Of a stretch of 11,976 bases of DNA, positions 1-7,344 are shown in pieces. This stretch comes from Bacteroidaceae bacterium (GTDB taxonomy: Bacteria > Bacteroidota > Bacteroidia > Bacteroidales > Bacteroidaceae): positions 1 to 11,976 of the forward strand of contig JAGBYN010000141.1 of NCBI GenBank assembly GCA_017628775.1, given 5' to 3'. The translations under genes were made by a program, and so were the position numbers. The number at the start of each line of letters is the position of its first letter. Within the stretch, counting starts at the first letter, position 1. The notes below the pieces were generated by a model. That model saw only the letters and a list, made by a program, of their open reading frames with translations, had not been told where the DNA came from and did not search any database.

Positions 1-136
1 AGAATGTGGATAAGCTTTGCAAGCATTTCTTGCGCAGCATACAAATACGGAGGGGGTTGTTCTAAACTCGCCTCTATTTTAGCATTTTTTTTTGTGGTTG
101 CAAGCAGCCAAATCTTTCCACATTCAAATCACGTTG

Positions 137-171
137 CAAAGTTACCCCTTTTATTAATATTGAGCAACAAA
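137..171 (-). promoter_or_regulatory. Possible leftward Bacteroidota-type promoter
   Basis: Read on the minus strand, positions 144-137 give TAACTTTG followed by CAACG, an exact match to the TAnnTTTG -7 element in its very common TAACTTTGCA form. A TTTG-like -33 element is less clear: GTTG at 168-165 leaves 20 bases of spacing, while a true TTTG at 171-168 leaves 23. If real, it would start a leader of about 90 bases leading to the minus-strand ATG at 40, so a gene would lie to the left of the window. Confidence 0.4.
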
Positions 172-396
172 AAGACATGAAAAGCCGTGTTTTTTGTGAT
201 TTTGCAGCGATAGTGATATATGGAGATTGCGACTTCGCGTTTTTTTCTTTCTAGCAAGGCAAGTCAACAAGGAAAATCTACTCTAAATAGCGCTTAATGA
301 ATTAAAATCCTCATTCTCCCCATAGGTTATTTTTTACTCCCTCTAAGCCATAAAACTATTGTGTGAGCTGTAGATAACATTTTTTACGATAATGTA

Positions 397-428
397 TTTG
401 TAAGGTTGTTAAAATCTCCGTATTTTTG
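397..428 (+). promoter_or_regulatory. Bacteroidota-type promoter of the secreted peptidase gene
   Basis: TTTG at 397-400 and TATTTTTG at 421-428 (TAnnTTTG) are separated by 20 bases, matching the -33/-7 promoter layout of the Bacteroidota primary sigma factor. Transcription should start near 435, leaving an AT-rich leader of about 25 bases before the ATG at 460. The leader has no Shine-Dalgarno sequence, as is usual for the phylum. Confidence 0.7.
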
Positions 429-459
429 TGGAATGAATCACTAATCTAAATATTTAAAT

Positions 460-3400
460 ATGAAGTTAAAACAATTACTTTTAATGGCTTTTGCTGCTAC
501 AGCCTCGGCTGTTAGTGCGCAACGTATGGTGGTCGACACGTCTAAGTATGTAGACTATGTGGACAACACCAATTACGATTGGTCGTTGATGAAGTGGCAG
601 GGTGATAGACCTATGCCAGGTTCAAAGAACGCTGTTCCCTTTGCTGCGGCAGGTTCGTACAATGAAATGAGCGACGAAGAGGTACAAAACCGTACCGACC
701 TGCCTGCATTTGTTAATGCAGCAAACACGGTGTGGTTCCCACCTGTATTCAACCAAGATAATGGTTCGTGTGGTTCGGCATCGCGCATTTGCTACATGCT
801 GACCTATGAGCTCAATGCTTACTACGATCGTCCGGGTAATATTCTTGAAAATCAGTTGCCATCACACTTTGTGTGGAACTTAACTTACGGAAACTCAGGT
901 AAGGATGAGTTTATTCAATTTGTGGGTGTGCCTTCAGCTAAGGCTTATGGCGGTCGCACCAGTTCTTCGGTTTATGGTTCGTACGACTGGGACAGCCCTT
1001 TAACAGGTTGGATGTCGGGCTACGACAAGTGGTATGAAGGTTTCTTCAATCGTGCTCATAAGCCTTCAAACTTCCCTGTGAGCATGAAGTATGCTGCTGG
1101 ACGTAAGGCTTTGAAGAGTTGGCTTTACGACCACAATGGCGACCCCGACTTTAAGGGACGTCCTGCGGTTGTTGGTATTGGTGTGGCTTCTGCCAATGGC
1201 GATGCACCTATTGCTAACACACCCGCTAACGCTGAAGCAGGCGTTGTCGGAAAGCGTTACCTCACAAACTGGGGTCTTCAAGTGGACCACGCCTTGACCA
1301 TTGTGGGTTACGACGACCGCATTGAGTTTGACTTGGATGGTGATGGTGTTTACGGTGAAGGCGACCTCGAAACCGATGAACCATGGGGTCCTCAACCGCT
1401 TGAAAAGGGTGCTTGGATTGTTGTTAACTCTTGGGGTCCATGGTGGGCAAATGCTGGTTTCATCTACTGCCCTTACGCTTGGAGTGTGCCCAATGCAGTT
1501 GACAACAATGGTCATCTCTCGCCCAGCGATGGTTGGTGGATGCCTGAAGTTTACCGCATCCGTAAGGACTATGCGCCTATGCGCACCATCAAGATTGAAA
1601 TGGAATACTCACGTCGTTCAGAAGTGGCGCTCTCTGTAGGTATCGCAGCCGATGTGAATGCTACGGCTCCAGAAAAGACCATTCCTATGCACCACTTCCA
1701 ATATGCAGGCGACGGTCAGAATGGTGCTACAAATCCTGCACCCGAAGTGCCTATGCTTGGACAATGGAACGATGGTAAGTTACACCACGAACCTATGGAA
1801 TTTGGTTACGACGTGACCGACCTCACTGAAGGTTACGACCGTACACGTCCGTTGAAGTACTTCTTCATCATCAACCGTAAGCGCAATTCACGTTTGGGTC
1901 ATGGACAGTTGCACAACCTCGCTATTGTGGATTATGAAACTTCAGCCACAGGCATGGAAACTCCATTCGTGCTCACTGAAGAAAACTGCAAGATCGATAG
2001 CGCTGGTGCCGACCAAATCGTTTACTCAACGATTGTTTATGGCGCAAGCACAACCTATGCTCCTGAAAACCTCGGCGCAGCAAAGCAAACCTTGTCATGG
2101 ACAGCACCGCTTAAGTCGGCTAATGTATTAAAGGGTTATAACATTTATTGCGAAGGTACGCTTGAAGCAACCGTTGAACCCAATGTCTTGACTTACGAAG
2201 CTCAAAAGTCGGGCGAATACTACGTCACTGCTCAATATGCAAGCAAGGAATCGTTTGCTTCAAACAAGGTATATATCGCACCTGCTGATGCGGCTCAATT
2301 CCCCGCAGTAAACATCGTTAAGGGTGGATTTACTATTCCTGACGTGTTTGGCACGAACTACCCCGAAGCAACTATTGAATATTGGATTTGTCCTAATACT
2401 GTGACCGACTGGAATCAATCAGCTGGTAACTGGGGCACATGGATGTTCCACGCAAATTCTAACGGTTCGCTCACCGCAGGTTGGGACACCAACAACCGTA
2501 TTTCAAGCAACACTGGTGTGCTGAAGGTAGGTCAGTGGATGCATGTGGCCATGAGCGTTAATAAATCAACCCTTAATCTCTACACAGGTGTTGGTACAAG
2601 CCGTACTGCTAAGAAGAAAACTGCTTCTGGCTACAGTGGCCTCGGAGGTTTTGGCAACTTGGTATTCTCAAGCGATTCACGCAACAACAGCTACTCTGAT
2701 GCTCAGTATGCTGAAATCCGTATTTGGAGCAAGGCGCTCACAGCCAACGAAATCATGCAAAATCGTACGGAAGCAATTGGTGAGGCTGGTGCACCCAAGG
2801 AACTTTTGGCTTACTACCGTGGCGATATCATTTATATCAATGGCGAAGCACACTTGCGCGACTGTGTAGGTGGTCACCATGCTCCTCTTGCACTTTGTGG
2901 TGATATTGAAGGCGCTAAGTTCGAACAAACCACAAACAGCATTTCTAACTTCAAGATGTCGGATGCTGCCTTAGCAATTGATGTTGAAGATATCAAGACC
3001 AACATTATGGTCGGTCAGCCCGTATCGCTCTCTGCCGAATGTTCACGTTCAGCGGTAAGTCTTGTGTGGAATGCGCCTGCTGCAGGCTTGAACGCAAGCA
3101 CCGTTGCTAAACCTTCAGTAACATTCAAGGAAGTTGGTGCACACGAAGTATATGCTACAGCAACCGATGCTAATGGCAATACCGTTTCAGACACCATCAC
3201 CGTTAATGTAATTGCGCCCGAAGTTAGTGCCGACTTCTTAATCACAAGTCCCACTTGCGCTGTAGGCCAAAGCGTTTCGTTTGTTCCTACTACCCCATAC
3301 TTCGGTTACGAATACGAATGGATCTTGGATAAGGGCAACGATATTAAAGAAACGCAAAACACTTTGGTTGCTGCAACAACCTATGACATCGCTGGTCTTT

Positions 3401-5523
3401 ACAACATCAAACTTAATGTGAAGTACAACGACCAGGTATTGGCTTCAAGCGAAAAGTTCATTGAAGTGAAGAACGTGGCGCCCACAGCAGCCTTTGACCT
3501 CAGTGCTTCTTCAATCATTATGGGCAACAGCATTGAATTGCTCGACAAGTCGAAGTCGTCGCCCACATCATGGGCATGGAACATCTACAACGACTATGTA
3601 AACATCATCGTTGATGGCCGTAACCCTGTGCTTACTATGGATAAGCCTGGTCGTTACAACGTTTCACTCACCGTAAGCAACGAATACGGTAAGCACACAG
3701 AGGTTCGCGAAAATGCAATTCTCGTAAGCGCAGCCGATGCTTATTCAGGTTTGAACTTCTCTGGTGGTGCAGAGTTGAAGATTGAACCCGCACCCATCAG
3801 CAATTCTCCATTCACTATTGAATGGTGGATGAATCCTTCACAACTCTCGGTTAATGGCGACCTCGGCTTTGGTCACTACGGTGGTTCGTTAGGTGCTTAC
3901 GTAGCAGATAATGGTCAGATGGTTCTTGAAATCGCCTTCACGCCAAACAAGAGTAACGCAGGCTATGTTATTCCTCAGGAATGGCACCATTACGCCGTAA
4001 CCTTCGATGGTAAGGACGTGGCATTCTACCGCGACTCTGAACTCATCAATAAGGTGGTTAATGAATCTGCACTTTCTTACTCATTGCTCAAGTACTACAT
4101 CTCACGTTATGACTATCCTTGGAATGGTGTGATTGATGAATACCGCATCTGGAACACTTGTCTCACAGCTGATCAAATCGTTGATGTATGTAACCGTTCT
4201 TTGGAAGCACCTGCCGACCTCGAAGCGGCTAAGACTGCAGGTCTTGTGGCTTACTACACCTTCAACCAAAGTGGTGGCGATGTTAACGACGCAACAGGTA
4301 ATGGCTTCGTTGGTGTGCGTTCAGGCTTCGGTCCTGACGGCGACGCATGGTCAGTTCGCCCAGGTGTTTGGAGCTTGTCTATCGGACAAACATCATTGTC
4401 GTTCAGCGATGTTTCTTCGAAGTATTTGAAGAACTATAAGCGCGCATTTAAGCACGTCAGCAAGACCGTTAACCCCGCAAATTCTTCACGTTTCCTCACC
4501 ATCACAAACTGGGAACTTGAAAATGCTGTCGTTAATGGCAATGTAACAACTGGAGTTCACGTTGATACGCAAAAGAACAGCAGCTTCACCGTTACTACAG
4601 AATGGGACGGCTTTGCAACAGCACTCACCGACCATAAGGCTTACCAAAATATCACACTCCCCGCAGGTTCTTATGAATTCTCTGCACATTATGGTTCATA
4701 CGAAGGCCAATGTGCAAACTCATACCTCGTAGTGGCTGAAGAAGGTAAGTTCCCCAACACCGATGAATTGAACACTTCAATCGCTTATATGGCAATGGCT
4801 GAAAAGTCAAGCCAAACCAGTGTGAACACATTGAGCTTCACCATCGAAAAGGAAACAACCGTTTCTATTGGTATGTTGGTGAACATGCAAGGTTCTAAGT
4901 GTTTGACCATCGATAACTTTAAGTTGAAGAGCAAGCCTGCAGAGTTCATCAAGGCCGACTACTCTTACACACTCGTTGTTGGTTCAAGTAAGTTTACAAC
5001 TGTATGTTTGCCCGAAGCAACAGTTCTTCCTGAAGGACTTTCAGCTTACTACCTGACAGCGGTTGACACTGAAACCAACCGCCTCCAGCTCACTCGCCTT
5101 GAAGGTAATGTGATTCCTGCTGAAACAGGTGTTGTGATCTACGCGAAGAATGCTGGCGAATATGTGCTTCGTGCTTCTGAAGAGGCTGCTCAGGACAACT
5201 GCACAGGCAACCTCCTTTATGGCACATTGGCTGAAGAAACAGTAAGCGAAGATCAAGTATGCTTCAACCTCACTGAAAACAACGGTTATGTGGCATTCTG
5301 GCCCTACCCCGCAAAGGTATTGCAACCCAACCGCGCTTACTACTTCGGTATGGCCGCACAGGCTTACTATCTCAACCTCACCGACATCGGTTTGGACACA
5401 GATATTGAAGGCGTTATCCTCAATCCTGGCCCATCACAGAACATCTACGACCTCACTGGTCGCCGTGTAAATCAACTCTCTAAGGGTGTTTACATTGTTA
5501 ATGGCAAGAAGATTATCCGATAA
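460..5523 (+). CDS. Secreted multidomain papain-like (C1 family) cysteine peptidase with LamG and PKD-type domains and a C-terminal sorting tail
   Basis: Large secreted protein of 1687 residues. Residues 1-20 form a signal peptide (Lys-rich start, hydrophobic core, cleavage likely after SAVSA). Residues about 90-345 resemble a papain-like cysteine peptidase: Gln99 before the GSC motif with Cys104, His277 in 'DHALTIVGYDD', and Asn323 in 'VVNSWGPWW'. A calcium-loop-like DLDGDG stretch (291-296) sits between the His and the Asn. Then follow a fibronectin-III-like segment (about 532-607), a LamG/ConA-like domain (about 614-770), three PKD/Ig-like modules (about 841-1092), a second LamG domain (about 1097-1271), a jelly-roll-like region (about 1343-1493), another beta-rich domain (about 1496-1642), and a tail at 1661-1687 (NIYDLTGRRV...GVYIVNGKKIIR) that resembles a type IX secretion sorting signal. 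The likely role is surface or extracellular proteolysis with glycan or protein binding by the accessory domains; the substrate is unknown. The papain-aligned nucleophile position may be Ala107, so activity is uncertain. It has its own promoter and terminator, so it is probably monocistronic. Confidence 0.85.
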   Translation: MKLKQLLLMAFAATASAVSAQRMVVDTSKYVDYVDNTNYDWSLMKWQGDRPMPGSKNAVPFAAAGSYNEMSDEEVQNRTDLPAFVNAANTVWFPPVFNQDNGSCGSASRICYMLTYELNAYYDRPGNILENQLPSHFVWNLTYGNSGKDEFIQFVGVPSAKAYGGRTSSSVYGSYDWDSPLTGWMSGYDKWYEGFFNRAHKPSNFPVSMKYAAGRKALKSWLYDHNGDPDFKGRPAVVGIGVASANGDAPIANTPANAEAGVVGKRYLTNWGLQVDHALTIVGYDDRIEFDLDGDGVYGEGDLETDEPWGPQPLEKGAWIVVNSWGPWWANAGFIYCPYAWSVPNAVDNNGHLSPSDGWWMPEVYRIRKDYAPMRTIKIEMEYSRRSEVALSVGIAADVNATAPEKTIPMHHFQYAGDGQNGATNPAPEVPMLGQWNDGKLHHEPMEFGYDVTDLTEGYDRTRPLKYFFIINRKRNSRLGHGQLHNLAIVDYETSATGMETPFVLTEENCKIDSAGADQIVYSTIVYGASTTYAPENLGAAKQTLSWTAPLKSANVLKGYNIYCEGTLEATVEPNVLTYEAQKSGEYYVTAQYASKESFASNKVYIAPADAAQFPAVNIVKGGFTIPDVFGTNYPEATIEYWICPNTVTDWNQSAGNWGTWMFHANSNGSLTAGWDTNNRISSNTGVLKVGQWMHVAMSVNKSTLNLYTGVGTSRTAKKKTASGYSGLGGFGNLVFSSDSRNNSYSDAQYAEIRIWSKALTANEIMQNRTEAIGEAGAPKELLAYYRGDIIYINGEAHLRDCVGGHHAPLALCGDIEGAKFEQTTNSISNFKMSDAALAIDVEDIKTNIMVGQPVSLSAECSRSAVSLVWNAPAAGLNASTVAKPSVTFKEVGAHEVYATATDANGNTVSDTITVNVIAPEVSADFLITSPTCAVGQSVSFVPTTPYFGYEYEWILDKGNDIKETQNTLVAATTYDIAGLYNIKLNVKYNDQVLASSEKFIEVKNVAPTAAFDLSASSIIMGNSIELLDKSKSSPTSWAWNIYNDYVNIIVDGRNPVLTMDKPGRYNVSLTVSNEYGKHTEVRENAILVSAADAYSGLNFSGGAELKIEPAPISNSPFTIEWWMNPSQLSVNGDLGFGHYGGSLGAYVADNGQMVLEIAFTPNKSNAGYVIPQEWHHYAVTFDGKDVAFYRDSELINKVVNESALSYSLLKYYISRYDYPWNGVIDEYRIWNTCLTADQIVDVCNRSLEAPADLEAAKTAGLVAYYTFNQSGGDVNDATGNGFVGVRSGFGPDGDAWSVRPGVWSLSIGQTSLSFSDVSSKYLKNYKRAFKHVSKTVNPANSSRFLTITNWELENAVVNGNVTTGVHVDTQKNSSFTVTTEWDGFATALTDHKAYQNITLPAGSYEFSAHYGSYEGQCANSYLVVAEEGKFPNTDELNTSIAYMAMAEKSSQTSVNTLSFTIEKETTVSIGMLVNMQGSKCLTIDNFKLKSKPAEFIKADYSYTLVVGSSKFTTVCLPEATVLPEGLSAYYLTAVDTETNRLQLTRLEGNVIPAETGVVIYAKNAGEYVLRASEEAAQDNCTGNLLYGTLAEETVSEDQVCFNLTENNGYVAFWPYPAKVLQPNRAYYFGMAAQAYYLNLTDIGLDTDIEGVILNPGPSQNIYDLTGRRVNQLSKGVYIVNGKKIIR

Positions 5524-5543
5524 TCGCTAATCGCTTATACAAG

Positions 5544-5580
5544 AAATGGAGGGTGCCCCGGGCATCCTCCATTTTCTTTT
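5544..5580 (+). terminator. Rho-independent terminator of the peptidase gene (copy 1 of a duplicated hairpin)
   Basis: Twenty bases after the stop codon, ATGGAGGGTGCC pairs with GGCATCCTCCAT around a tiny CCG loop, with one G-T wobble, and is followed by TTTTCTTTT. The flanking A and T runs extend the stem and could let it act from both sides. The segment 5547-5580 recurs exactly at 5852-5885. Confidence 0.85.
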
Positions 5581-5661
5581 CCTGATTTTATCACTTTTTA
5601 TTGCTATTAAATAACGAAGATTAAAAATCAAAAATTATTCCATTTATCTATTCTTTAAAAG

Positions 5662-5844
5662 ACATTGAATTCTTATGTTTTCTTTTTTTCTAGAATTAGC
5701 GACGGTTTGATGAGCTTGCGAATAATTAGAGAATTTTTTATCACTTGATATACACTGCGGAGCCAATTCTCAAATTCTCTAATTCTAGACTTTATTTTTA
5801 ACATTGCGTCCTTATGCTTTCTGGAATTGTTGACGCTTTGATGA
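5662..5844 (+). repeat. Diverged direct repeat (copies at 5662-5713 and 5801-5844)
   Basis: Both copies share the ordered blocks ACATTG, CTTATG, TTTC, GAATT, GACG and TTTGATGA. Copy one carries a longer T-run, so the alignment needs one gap of about 8 bases. The match is imperfect but collinear. Copy two runs almost directly into the second terminator hairpin. It was aligned by eye, so identity is approximate. Confidence 0.5.
5689..5789. repeat. Interrupted AT-rich inverted repeat
   Basis: The right arm at 5772-5789 (AAATTCTCTAATTCTAGA) matches as reverse complement two left pieces: TCTAGAATTAG at 5689-5699 (11 of 11) and AATTAGAGAATTT at 5724-5736 (13 of 13). The left arm is thus split by 24 bases (5700-5723) with AATTAG on both sides, as if an insertion had made a 6-base direct repeat. 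It could be a remnant of a small miniature element or a structured RNA. No transposase is present. Confidence 0.6.
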
Positions 5845-5851
5845 AGTCAAG

Positions 5852-5885
5852 TGGAGGGTGCCCCGGGCATCCTCCATTTTCTTTT
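5852..5885 (+). terminator. Second identical terminator hairpin (copy 2)
   Basis: Thirty-four bases identical to 5547-5580, including the GGAGG/CCTCC stem and the TTTTCTTTT tail. No gene ends just before it, so it either terminates a short unannotated transcript, catches readthrough before the sbcD promoter, or is a copied repeat. Confidence 0.7.
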
Positions 5886-5900
5886 GATTACAGCGACAAT

Positions 5901-5919
5901 AGGATGTCAACAACATCCT
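5901..5919. repeat. Short inverted repeat upstream of sbcD
   Basis: AGGATGT (5901-5907) and ACATCCT (5913-5919) form a perfect 7-bp dyad around CAACA. It lies upstream of the candidate sbcD promoter and lacks a T-run, so an operator-like site is as likely as a terminator. No function can be assigned. Confidence 0.4.
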
Positions 5920-5930
5920 GCCTGTTAATG

Positions 5931-5960
5931 TGTGTTATGTCATAAATATTCAGTAAATTC
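5931..5960 (+). promoter_or_regulatory. Weak candidate promoter for sbcDC
   Basis: TAAATTCG at 5953-5960, followed by CAC, differs by one base from the TAnnTTTG -7 element. A poor -33 match (TGTG at 5931-5934, spacing 18) precedes it. Transcription would start near 5967 and give a leader of about 64 bases. No better match was seen between the second terminator and the start codon. Confidence 0.3.
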
Positions 5961-5976
5961 GCACGATAATCCCTAA

Positions 5977-6007
5977 AGGTTGGTGCTATAACAACGAAGT
6001 CCAACCT
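5977..6007 (+). promoter_or_regulatory. Possible leader hairpin before sbcD
   Basis: AGGTTGG (5977-5983) pairs perfectly with CCAACCT (6001-6007) across a 17-base loop and ends 23 bases before the ATG at 6031. If the promoter candidate at 5953-5960 is used, this hairpin would be in the sbcD 5' untranslated RNA and could affect translation. This is structure by eye only. Confidence 0.35.
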
Positions 6008-6030
6008 CGCAATTTATCTTTTTGAATCAA

Positions 6031-7278
6031 ATGTTAATATTTCATACCTCCGATTGGCACCTCGGTAATGTGTTTCACCGACACGACCGTATTGAAGAAC
6101 ATCAACATTTCTTTTCGTGGTTGCTCGCGCAACTGCGCACCTATCAACCCGATGCGATGATCGTTTCGGGCGATATTTTCGACAATACCAATCCTTCGGC
6201 AGCAGCTGAACGCATTTACTATGAGTTTCTGCAACAAGCCACAGAGGCCGTCGAGGGCTTGCAAATCGTAATCATTGCCGGAAATCATGACTCCGCGCAC
6301 CGCCTTGAGGCACCCTCGCCTTTCTTAAAACGCAATAATATCTATGTGCGTGGCAATGTCAAGAATACCGATGCGCAAACGCTTGATTTCGAACATTACC
6401 TCTTGCCCTTGAGCTTGCGCACCAATCCCGAAGCGAAGGTGGTGTGCATGGCTTTACCCTACCTCCGTGCTTGCGACTACCCCTCAGGGATGAGCGTGAG
6501 CGAAGGACTCAAGTATTACTTTGAGAAGATGACGCGAGCGCTCAATCAATCGCCGTTTAAGAAATTGCCGGTGATAGCGGCCGCCCATTTCTATGCTTCG
6601 GGGGTGGATATAGCCGACGAACACAGTGAGCGCCTTGTGGTGGGCGGACAGGATGTGGTGGAGATGAAGCATTTCGAAGGACTTTTCTCCTACATGGCTT
6701 TGGGGCACATCCATCGCCGTCAAGCGGTGGCGCGCCATTCCAAGAAAAGTGGCGAGATCTATTATTCGGGCAGCGTCTTGCCCATGTCGTTTTCCGAGAA
6801 ACATTATCAGCATGGCATCATGATGGTGCGCGTGGACGACGAGGCGCAGGTCACTGTCGAACCCCTCAATTACCAACCGCTAAAGCAGTTGATTTCAATT
6901 CCTGAGCGTGGCGCAGCCACAACCATCGAGGTGCTGCAGGCCATTGAAAACTTACCAACGCGCACCGACCACCCCGACGCCTCACGTTGGGACTACCTTG
7001 AATTGCGCGTTATGGAACAACAACCCGAACCCAGCTTCCTCAACGATGTGATGCAGGTGTTGAAAGATAAGGCGGTGCACTTCTGCCGCATCGTGCGTGA
7101 ATTGCCCAAACCCACAGCATCTGACAACGATGTTCAGTTCCGCAGCAACGAACAGACCGACCTGAGATTAAAACCCGAGGATTTGGCGAAACATGTGTAT
7201 CAGCAAAAGTACAGCACAGAGATGCCCCCGCAAATGCTCGAAAAATTAATGAGTTGCATTGAAGAGTCACAGAGCTAA
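6031..7278 (+). CDS. sbcD: Nuclease subunit SbcD (Mre11-type DNA exo/endonuclease)
   Basis: Nuclease half of the SbcCD (Mre11-Rad50-type) complex, which with SbcC cuts DNA hairpins and blocked double-strand ends using Mn ions in the cytoplasm. All calcineurin-like phosphoesterase motifs are visible: Asp8-X-His10 in 'HTSDWHLG', Asp48 in 'SGDIFD', Asn85-His86-Asp87 in 'AGNHDS', His186 in 'AAHF', and His226/His228 in 'LGHIHRR'. The 415-residue length fits the family. I start at ATG 6031 (MLIFHTSDWHLG), which puts the DXH motif at the usual distance from the N-terminus. A TTG nine bases earlier would only add MNQ. sbcC follows after 66 bases with no terminator, so the two are probably co-transcribed. 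The last third (about 260-415) is the capping and SbcC-binding region and is, as usual, less conserved. Confidence 0.93.
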   Translation: MLIFHTSDWHLGNVFHRHDRIEEHQHFFSWLLAQLRTYQPDAMIVSGDIFDNTNPSAAAERIYYEFLQQATEAVEGLQIVIIAGNHDSAHRLEAPSPFLKRNNIYVRGNVKNTDAQTLDFEHYLLPLSLRTNPEAKVVCMALPYLRACDYPSGMSVSEGLKYYFEKMTRALNQSPFKKLPVIAAAHFYASGVDIADEHSERLVVGGQDVVEMKHFEGLFSYMALGHIHRRQAVARHSKKSGEIYYSGSVLPMSFSEKHYQHGIMMVRVDDEAQVTVEPLNYQPLKQLISIPERGAATTIEVLQAIENLPTRTDHPDASRWDYLELRVMEQQPEPSFLNDVMQVLKDKAVHFCRIVRELPKPTASDNDVQFRSNEQTDLRLKPEDLAKHVYQQKYSTEMPPQMLEKLMSCIEESQS

Positions 7279-7344
7279 AAAGTAGCGGTGAAATATATTC
7301 TTTAGCGTTATTAAAACAGTCACCCACCTTAACCCTTTCATTAC

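Larger units (their letters stand above)
1..459. other. Intergenic region upstream of the secreted peptidase gene
   Basis: AT-rich stretch with no credible complete gene on either strand. It carries the peptidase promoter near its right end and a possible leftward promoter near position 140. On the minus strand an ATG at 40-38 opens a frame (MLRKKCLQSLSTF) that runs off the left edge. This could be the first codons of a divergent gene, but 13 codons are too few to recognise or support it. An alternative minus-strand ATG lies at 26-24. No convincing terminator, tRNA or riboswitch was seen. A T-run at 239-247 follows only a three-pair GCG/CGC stem and is not a good terminator. Confidence 0.6.
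5581..6030. other. Non-coding region between the peptidase gene and sbcD
   Basis: About 450 AT-rich bases with no credible protein-coding frame. It contains a diverged direct repeat, an interrupted AT-rich inverted repeat, the second copy of the terminator hairpin, two short hairpins and a weak promoter candidate for sbcD, each listed separately. The two identical terminators at its left side and centre suggest a duplication or a small independent element rather than plain spacer. Confidence 0.6.

Noticed and set aside
225..247. Terminator ending a gene entering from the left
   Set aside because: The GCG/CGC stem has only three pairs before the T-run, and no coding frame leads into it.
1066..1515. 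149-codon minus-strand frame inside the peptidase gene
   Set aside because: It lies opposite the conserved catalytic His/Asn region of a convincing gene and resembles no family.
5689..5789. Insertion sequence with terminal inverted repeats
   Set aside because: Only about 100 bases, with no transposase and no clear target duplication outside the arms; kept only as an inverted repeat.
6022..6030. TTG start for sbcD giving an extra MNQ
   Set aside because: The ATG at 6031 gives the standard SbcD N-terminus, and no ribosome-binding signal favours the TTG.
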